From Nematostella vectensis (taxonomy: Eukaryota; Cnidaria; Anthozoa; Actiniaria; Edwardsiidae), in the NCBI RefSeq assembly GCF_932526225.1, contig NC_064039.1, forward strand, positions 1,698,001 through 1,762,000: 64,000 nucleotides of DNA. The letters are read 5' to 3'. The notes beneath the pieces are model-generated. The model searched no databases and was not told the DNA's origin. It saw only the letters and a program-made list of their open reading frames with translations. The position numbers and the translations under genes were made by a program. How positions within the stretch are numbered: the first letter of the stretch is position 1; every line of letters starts with the position of its first letter. Shown in pieces: positions 57,701 through 64,000 of this stretch.

Positions 57701-60700
57701 TTAAAGATTTTAGTTTTAGTATTAATTGTCATCCATCGGCTTTTTTAGTAAAACAGTGGCTATATGCCCGACAGTCGCTACATTTCCTTTCCCGACAGTG
57801 TTATTGTAGCAAATAAAATTGATAACCATATTATAGCGTATACTAGCAAGGAACTCAACAAAAACAACAAAACTCGATTCAGATTCGCTGGCCCTTTTTC
57901 AATAAATATAGAATACTTACCAGGTCGACAATGTTCTGGGTTGTAAATTGAAAACTGCCCGTCGTTTAGTGCATTGAAGACTTTTCCCGACCGTCGGTTA
58001 TATAGCAGAAGTGGTTCCTAAAAGTGCATCTTTATATAACCCGAGGACGCTAAATGAGATTTACATTTTCAGGTTCTCTGCTGACCATTCGCGGACGCAT
58101 CTTTACTGATCGATACCTCGATTCCAAAGTGACAGACAATACTGACGTCAACATACTCAGGTTAGTCAGCGATAACGCAATGACATACCGCGTCCTGCTG
58201 AAAATAGTAACTTTTATTTCTCCTGACAGGGTTTTTGCTGGATATGGACTTTGTGACCCAATAAATAATGAAAGCGAGGAACTGTGAGTATTTTGTTACA
58301 TTTCTATTCGTGATGTTATCTCTAGGGATGTATGAGAAGGGGCGGGGGTGGGGAGTGTACTCTGTGGATATAATGGGCCTTTAAGGGTAGGGGCTTCGAG
58401 AGAAATTGTGAGTATTTTGGTAAATTTCTATCCGTGATGTTATCTCTAGGGATGTATGATAGGGGGGCGGGGGTGGGGAGTGTACTCTGTGGATATGATG
58501 GGGCTTGTAGGAGGAGGGGCTTCGAGAGGAACTGTGAGTATTTTGGTACAATCCTAGACTGTTAAAAATAACTCTTTGCCTAAGAAAGGAAGCTCATATA
58601 TAATATCCTGACTGGTGTCACATGCGATACAGTATGAGGTGCCCCGGGTGCTGCTAGAATTGAATGCCTACATGAAAGGTGACACTCTAAATTGCTCATC
58701 GCATAGGTACGGCATATCCCTAGACGCATCGCGGTCCACTAACGGTCGTGTCACGTGCAAGCCACGTGCGGATAGGATAGGTACGTATCACGTGCGAGCT
58801 ATGCGCGAAATACCATGTACAAAGCTGATAACGATGGTGGTATCACGTCGAAGTCACGTGCGGAGCTGAAAGTAACGATGGTCTACTAAGTCCGTAAGTA
58901 GCGGCAAGTAATCGGATCATGTGGAGGTCTCGTGCGGGTGTGATGGGAAGAGGTGTGGTATGTATATACATCTAATAGCCATCAATACAAAAGGCACAAA
59001 TACTCGTGTTCGTGACCAGAAGAATGCACCAAAAACTGGTATTTGGCGTATTGCATCAAATAGCCATGATATTGCTGCTTCTTGTTATGCAGATCAAATG
59101 TCTGACTCACTTGTTCTGTACGTACGACAGGATCTCAGCGTGTGTCTTTTATCGTTTCTGGCTATGGCCGATCTCAAATGTCGAGGGATGCCCTTCTTGT
59201 CGACTCTCGTGACCGACTCTACCTTTTCCAGGCACATGCAGGTAATCAATAATTCAGGAATAGCTGAGCGACGCCAGTAAACTCTTTAATCCAGCAATCC
59301 TTATTGAGGCAATTCGTGAGAATGTTTTACTGTGTATCTCAGATATTGAGTCGGTGAGTCCGTCAGCGGGGAGCTTAGCCGGAGGTACCATCCTCAACAT
59401 CACCGGGAAATTCTTCGAAAAGGAGAAGCTGAAAGTTACCGTGGATGGTAAGGCAATGATTACCCTAAGCCCAAAAGTCATGGAAAGGAAGGCTCCCCCG
59501 CCACTTTTGGCTATTTTATGTGCAATATTATAATGCTATTGGAGTCTTCTGTTGAGTGGATTTTTATTGACTTGTCCACAGGTATCCCATGTGAGATCCT
59601 CTCGGCCTCGCAGCAGACAATTAGGTGCCAAACCGCAGTGAGGCCGAGCCACGAGTCCAACAACGGGCCCTATCCCGGTGAGTGACTCGTACAACTCGGG
59701 TATGATTCGGTACTATTTGAATGTGACTCGGTAGTGTTCGGGCATGATTCGGTACTATTTGAATGTGACTCGGTAGTGTTACGGGTATGATTGGGTACTA
59801 TTTGAAAGTGACTCGGTAGTGTTCGGGCATGATTCGATACTATTTAAAAGTGACTCGGTAGTGTTCGGGTTTGATTGGGTACTATTTGAAAGTGACTCGA
59901 TAGTGTTCGGGTTTGATTGGGTCCTATTTGAAAGTGACTCGGTAGTGTTCGGGTTTGATTGGGTACTATTTGAAAGTGACTCGGTAATGTTCGGGCATGA
60001 TTCGGTACTATTGAAATTGACTCGAGCATGATTCGGTTCGAGAGTAATTCGGTACTGCTCCAGTATAACTCGAATATGAAGTTTCTTTTAACTCAAGGTG
60101 CTAGAGGCATTCTTCGTGAAGTGTGGACCTCCACTAAAGCCCCCGGTCTGTCGTCAGTAGCAGGCTTGTCTTTGTCTGCTATCGATTATCATTCGGAGGT
60201 TCTGACAGAGGCGAGTTCTCCTTCACGACCATCATTCGGAGAGTCGACATCCTACAGCTCAAGGCTTCGTGGGTTCTTCGTGCCTCCTTCGGACAATAAC
60301 TACGTGTTTTATATCCGAGCGGATGACAAGGCCGATCTTTACTTGAGCATGACACATAGACCCGAAGACAAGGTATGACGCATGCGCACACATATTGATC
60401 GATTGTTAGGAATTCCTTATCATCAGCCAATTGATTCTAAATAAAGTGATACAAGACATAACGATTATCTCTAAGGTGGTCGCCATTTCGGGTCCCACAC
60501 ACAAGCTGTAACATTTACTGCGAAATAATCTAGATTTTGTCAATAAAACGATACAATTTCGATGTTTCATTGTTATAATATATTTTTTCAGGCCTTGAAA
60601 TTATTGGATGGGGGTTAGGCGTGGGATACGATACAGAACTTGGCGAGGAAGGGTGGGGTTAGGGACATAGCCACGCCTTTCTTGGCCATTTCAATCTTTT

Positions 60701-63700
60701 CGTTATGGTTTATGAAAATAAAGAAGTGCACGGCCCTGAATATCTTTATACCTCGACACGCGTAAACTACTCTCTGGGTCATTTGCTGAAATTAAGTTAT
60801 GAATCCCACCTAGAAAGTATTACAATACAATACCTGGCGCAGGTATGCCTTACCCAGTATGACAATGCACCTATGACAAGGCTCATCACACCGCCAATGA
60901 TATACACTAGTGATATCTTGAATCCTTCAATTTCAGCAAAAAATTGCGACTTGTCCCTCGTCATCCACTACTTGGGATAGATACCAGCAACAAAGGTCAG
61001 CGGTCATCCCACTGCAGGAGGGTACTGCGTACTACATCGAGGCTAATCACATCCAGGGCGGAGAGAGAGGTCACGTGTCTATTGGGGTGAAGCTGGAAAA
61101 AACACAATATGTGAACTCACAGATCAGCTCTGCTGTAAACGAGAAACAGACAATAAGAATCCAGACGAACCAGAAACCGGATAGACAGGTATTACAAGCT
61201 CAAATTTTCTCAAGTGGGGGAGATTCAAGAAGGGAAGGCCGTCATTTTATAATTTTGTGTGTTGTTGCACGCATATATATTTTTTTCTAAATTGTCACCT
61301 CAAAGAGGGTATTATATCAAGCGGGATCCAAGGGGGCGTCGCCAGTGGTCTCGATGCAGATTTCGATCGATGCCTTAACTCCTATAACTTTTCTCTTCCA
61401 TTCGAGAGTTCCTATCTATGTATTTGCTTGTTGCTCTTGTGACAGATTATCAACGCTACTCATTGGGGGGCAGGGCGTGACAACCAGGTGCAACTGATCA
61501 CACTCAAAAGCGTCCGCACCATGAATGACACAGGTAAGCTCGCATGATGTTCTGGCATTGTTTATTACTGATTTCCTGACCGACTTAGTCATGTTAATCC
61601 ATTCATTTCATCCCACACTTTTTGATTGACAGATGCCTGCAATGCGAGTGATTTATTTAGACTTGGTTACGCTGGAGAGATGACAACATGGTTACCCACT
61701 AACATCAGTGATAGTGACTTAGAAGCCGCACTTAACTCCCTGGACGCTTTGCGTGACATGGGTAATGTCACGGTAACGCAATCCTCTAACAACCGCTCAA
61801 GAGTGTACAGAGTGGGGTTTGTGTTCGAGAATCCTGAGGACGCCATGTCGCTTGAGCTTGATGCATCAGAGACGTGCTCGATGAACATCACTATAACAAC
61901 CCTCACAACAGGTAGCAGCTCTACACTGCTTTCTTTGTTTTCTTTACTTGTTCGATCCTAGCTTAGCAATGGTCTTCCATGTTGAAAAGAGAGCGCGCGC
62001 TTAAAAAAGATGAAAAATAATAATAATAAAAGAGGTTCGCTTCATAATTGAGCCCTAAAAAAGGGCATGATAATTTGTATATATGCCAACGACCACTTCC
62101 GGTGGAATGGCGCACGCTAATTGGCTTTTAAGCGGTCCGGATCCTGCTGTAACGATCGCGGTCGTTACAAAAAAAATATCCGGACCGACGACTCACTAGT
62201 GAAAATCAACAGCAAAAAGGTTATTTTTTCTAAAATGCGGCAATTTGTTGCCGTTTTTCTACAACGATGAGTTTCAATATTTATATTCAGAAAGTGAGTT
62301 TTATTACGTAAGCTTATTTATTTTTTTCCTCAATAAAATATAATTTCCAACTTTGTTTACCTTTACAGTTGCTTCTGACAGTTTCGCTGATGTTCGTGAA
62401 GATTTTGTTCGCAATGACCATTTAGTGAAATCCAGTTCGTATTTCCACACAATGATTTTAATCATCCACAAATGCAGATTTTCTAATTAAGACATCCTCT
62501 GAATTTTGTGAAATAATTTAGTCCCAATTGATCGTCGCTTTCCACTCGAATTGGTCGTAGAGATGTTTTCTTTCACTTGAATTCTCCACAGACAGTAAGA
62601 TATATTCACTAGAATACTTCTCTTGAATGAAGATACATGAAGTAGGTAAATTCCTCGAGTGATTTGCCTTTATTCCTAGTATAAAGAGACGATTTGCTAC
62701 TTTTTTTATCGCAAAAAAAATTTCAGCAAACTTGAAATTGTCGCGCGCGTTGCAATCATTATGGCGGGAAATTGTCATAACACACTGGGAGTTTGAAGAC
62801 GATTTTCCGTAAACACAACTAATCTAAATTTAATAACATAAAGAAATTATGTTTTCAAGTGAAGGTCGGTAAAATCGGAGTAAGGTAGGGGTCGCACTTG
62901 GAAATCTTTTCTGACTTTCCTGTTTATTTAACACCTCCGATCTGTCAACGCATCACATTTCTAGTGCGACCCCTTGTTTGGGAAATCTGAAAAAACTTTT
63001 CCAATCGGCAAGACATCAAAGACGCCGTGCAGCAGCCTTGGGGCTGGAAATCTTTGAAAAGTTTTGCTCGAACAATAGAGTTCGCAGCGTGAAATGTCAA
63101 CACTTGTCAGGCGAATGAAAACCAGAACACAGTTTTGCCTATTTATAGAGTTGGTAAAGCTGTATGCGTGGAAGTTCTTCGTAGCGATCTTCACGATGAG
63201 CAGACGCGGCTTTTTTCCGTCATTTTATCCAAACTTCGACCCAAACTATGGCGATCCAGTCTACTTCAATCAGCTATATGGCCAAACTATATAATACCGG
63301 CAATGAAGATTTCCCTCAGCCAGTCCGGCAGCCAGTCCAGCCGCGCAAGCGGCAGTGCAGGCGAGAACTCCTTCGCCATCGACTTCTAGTGACTCGATCG
63401 AGGGCCAAAGAAGCTACGATAAATGGCCCGAAGAGGAGCAACGAACTCCGCGACTGAGTATACGGATTAACGTATCTGTCAGCGCGAAGTATTTTCTTTG
63501 ACATGTGCGACCGCAATTTAGAAAAATAAAACTTTTCCTGTCAAACATTTCTGAAAACTTTTGCCAGAGATTTCATCAAAATTCTAGAAAAGATTTCCAA
63601 GTGCTACCCCTGCCTAAAAAGCAATTTTCGATGGTCATTTTACAAATCGACTCGTTATTTCGAGCTCGATCCGTACTGAGAAATCTCATCAGCCTCGGTA

Positions 63701-64000
63701 GTACAAAAAGCCCGCGGGCTGAGATTTCTCAGTACGGTTAATAAGTAGTATATAATTTTTTATATTATTAATTAATAATTAATATATTATTTTTTTATTA
63801 TACGAAGTTAGCTCGACTATGAATTTTACGAAGGTCTGTGATTGCGAAAACACGTATATTTTTTCAGGTCAGAATGGCCAAGACTCCTTTCGTTTTACCC
63901 TGGCTGGTAGAATATCACCTCAAATCCCCCTCAGATCGTCTGCGAGGGAAATAGAAGATAGCCTCGATTCCATGTTTAAGTGGGATTGCACCTACAGGAC
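51799..64000 (+). CDS. PKHD1L1: PKHD1L1-like (fibrocystin-L) protein, 5' part, continues past the window
   Basis: Large type I membrane receptor-like protein; the first ~670 residues are here. Exons: 51799-51871, 51954-52028, 55679-55820, 56225-56333, 56510-56567, 58073-58160, 58230-58283, 58707-58780, 59131-59241, 59343-59447, 59582-59677, 60098-60372, 60937-61188, 61446-61533, 61633-61911, 63868-64000+; every phase matches. A signal peptide (LLSFLLLGLAALVQ) is followed by IPT/TIG domains: 1 in exons 2-3 (RISPSSGSIRGATRLTLFGE), 2 from exon 5 (TITSLSPRYG), 3 in exons 10-11 (SVSPSAGSLAGGTILNITGK). A PA14 domain follows in exons 12-13 (LRGFFVPPSDNNYVFYIRAD). The order IPT-IPT-IPT-PA14 is that of vertebrate PKHD1L1. 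The ATG chosen places the signal peptide at the N-terminus; a longer upstream frame exists. Basic protein 2 lies antisense in intron 2. Introns 4, 5, 7 and 11 start with tandem repeats. Confidence 0.88.
52839..53939 (-). CDS. Secreted Ser/Arg/Lys-rich WFGGRR protein (basic protein 2)
   Basis: Duplicate of 43156-44502, nested antisense in intron 2 of the PKHD1L1-like gene. Exons: 53939-53725, 53506-53421, 53170-52839; phases close, 210 residues. Signal peptide, the first WFGGRR block and the basic C-terminal domain are kept almost unchanged. An in-frame loss of 210 bases in exon 1 removes the second and third WFGG/S blocks. TATA box (54,017-54,024), CRE-like site and splice sites are conserved, and no premature stop is seen. 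It is therefore probably still expressed. Confidence 0.72.
54017..54024 (-). promoter_or_regulatory. TATA box of basic protein 2
   Basis: TATATAAA about 78 bp before the start codon, equivalent to 44,575-44,582. Confidence 0.55.
54440..54780 (+). repeat. About 215-bp tandem duplication inside block B
   Basis: The stretch with tggtggacttcttccaagat, ggccacgacgctaggaatgt and gccaaaaagcat occurs at about 54,468 and again at about 54,683; block A has it once (about 46,300). Local growth after the large duplication. Confidence 0.8.
54917..54946. other. Perfect short hairpin
   Basis: agccgtgtgtgt and acacacggct flank a short A/T loop. It follows a duplicated AATAAA-containing region. It could be a structured RNA end or a small palindrome; nothing more can be said. 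Confidence 0.4.
55196..55372. mobile_element. MITE with inverted repeats in PKHD1L1-like intron 2
   Basis: The left arm (attttgccgtttcggacttt, then attaagtccttcttca) is complementary to the right arm (aaagaagtcttatt, aaaacgaaaatttggc). Related to 7,033-7,125. Confidence 0.6.
56540..56715 (+). repeat. Tandem repeat derived from PKHD1L1-like exon 5 and its donor
   Basis: The exon 5 end (CTCTCACCACGATACGGTCT then GCCAG) with its donor gtattgtac is repeated. The long exon-derived segment occurs at about 56,542, 56,608 and 56,674, with short ctgccaggtattgtac units between. The genuine donor is at 56,568. Confidence 0.88.
58270..58550 (+). repeat. Three copies of about 125 bp across the PKHD1L1-like exon 7 donor
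   Basis: The junction cgaggaact/gtgagtatttt at 58,283 recurs as cgagagaaattgtgagtatt near 58,402 and cgagaggaactgtgagtatt near 58,529. The intron parts between (tgatgttatctctagggatg) are also repeated. Confidence 0.88.
59690..60060 (+). repeat. Minisatellite of about 41-53 bp just inside PKHD1L1-like intron 11
   Basis: About eight copies of gtgactcggtagtgttcggg plus tttgattgggtactatttga-type segments. It begins within about 15 bp of the exon 11 donor (59,678), whose gtgagtgactcg resembles the unit's gtgactcgg. Confidence 0.85.
61912..63867 (+). other. PKHD1L1-like intron 15 with a dispersed element
   Basis: A 1.96-kb intron that is mostly an element (about 62,090-63,740). Coding frames in it are short and unrecognised. 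Confidence 0.5.
62090..63740. mobile_element. Dispersed element with terminal palindromes, copy 2
   Basis: The left end has a palindrome (gcggtccggat with atccggaccg; inner gtaacgatcg/cggtcgttac). The right end has another (ccgtactgagaaatctca with tgagatttctcagtacgg, 63,670-63,738). The interior shares several blocks with 41,480-42,150. No transposase is visible; class unknown. Confidence 0.5.

Noticed and set aside
58625-58676. Alternative exon 8 of the PKHD1L1-like gene after the CAG at about 58,631
   Set aside because: The phase from exon 7 leads to a TAG after a few codons. The acceptor at 58,706 gives the family-like YGISLDASRS continuation instead.

Overview
This window is metazoan nuclear DNA with small exons, GT-AG introns, no operons and abundant intronic repeats. 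Gene content (a tandem-domain arginine kinase, ZCCHC4, secreted CAP proteins, a fibrocystin-L-like PKHD1L1 gene) and the AT-rich base composition fit a cnidarian, most likely a sea anemone such as Nematostella. The species is inferred, not proven. Gene models were made by hand from splice consensus, codon phase and protein-family similarity. All intron phases close correctly in every model reported as intact.

Layout. 1-5,290: intergenic, with a decayed LINE reverse-transcriptase fragment, C/G homopolymers and two related copies of a short apparent terminal exon. 5,570-13,523 (-): a 10-exon arginine kinase gene with three complete kinase domains. 14,603-26,053 (-): a complete 12-exon ZCCHC4 orthologue (rRNA m6A methyltransferase); one intron is filled by about 6.4 kb of a 34-bp minisatellite. 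26,827-30,850 (+): a secreted acidic/TSP1/CAP protein. 30,851-35,236: intergenic with DNA-transposon and MITE-like elements. 35,237-40,746 (+): a second secreted CAP gene. 37,385-49,250 and 49,255-57,600: a large direct tandem duplication. It carries the CAP gene 3' half, a small antisense secreted basic-protein gene, and the 5' end of the PKHD1L1-like gene. Each block has kept some genes and lost others. 51,799-64,000+ (+): the intact 5' part of the PKHD1L1-like gene, which runs off the window.

The most unusual signal is that tandem repeats in at least three neighbouring genes are built from exon/intron junctions. The repeat unit contains the last exon bases plus the 5' splice site, so decoy donors are lined up downstream of the genuine one. 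This is seen for ZCCHC4 exon 4 (about 190 copies of 34 bp), ZCCHC4 exon 6 (74 bp, GC donor), CAP-2 exons 2, 3 (89 bp) and 4 (42 bp, in frame), and PKHD1L1-like exons 4, 5 and 7. One case (CAP-2 exon 6) is at an acceptor. I propose this as a recurrent process of splice-junction-seeded minisatellite birth, relevant to intron growth and to new alternative exons.
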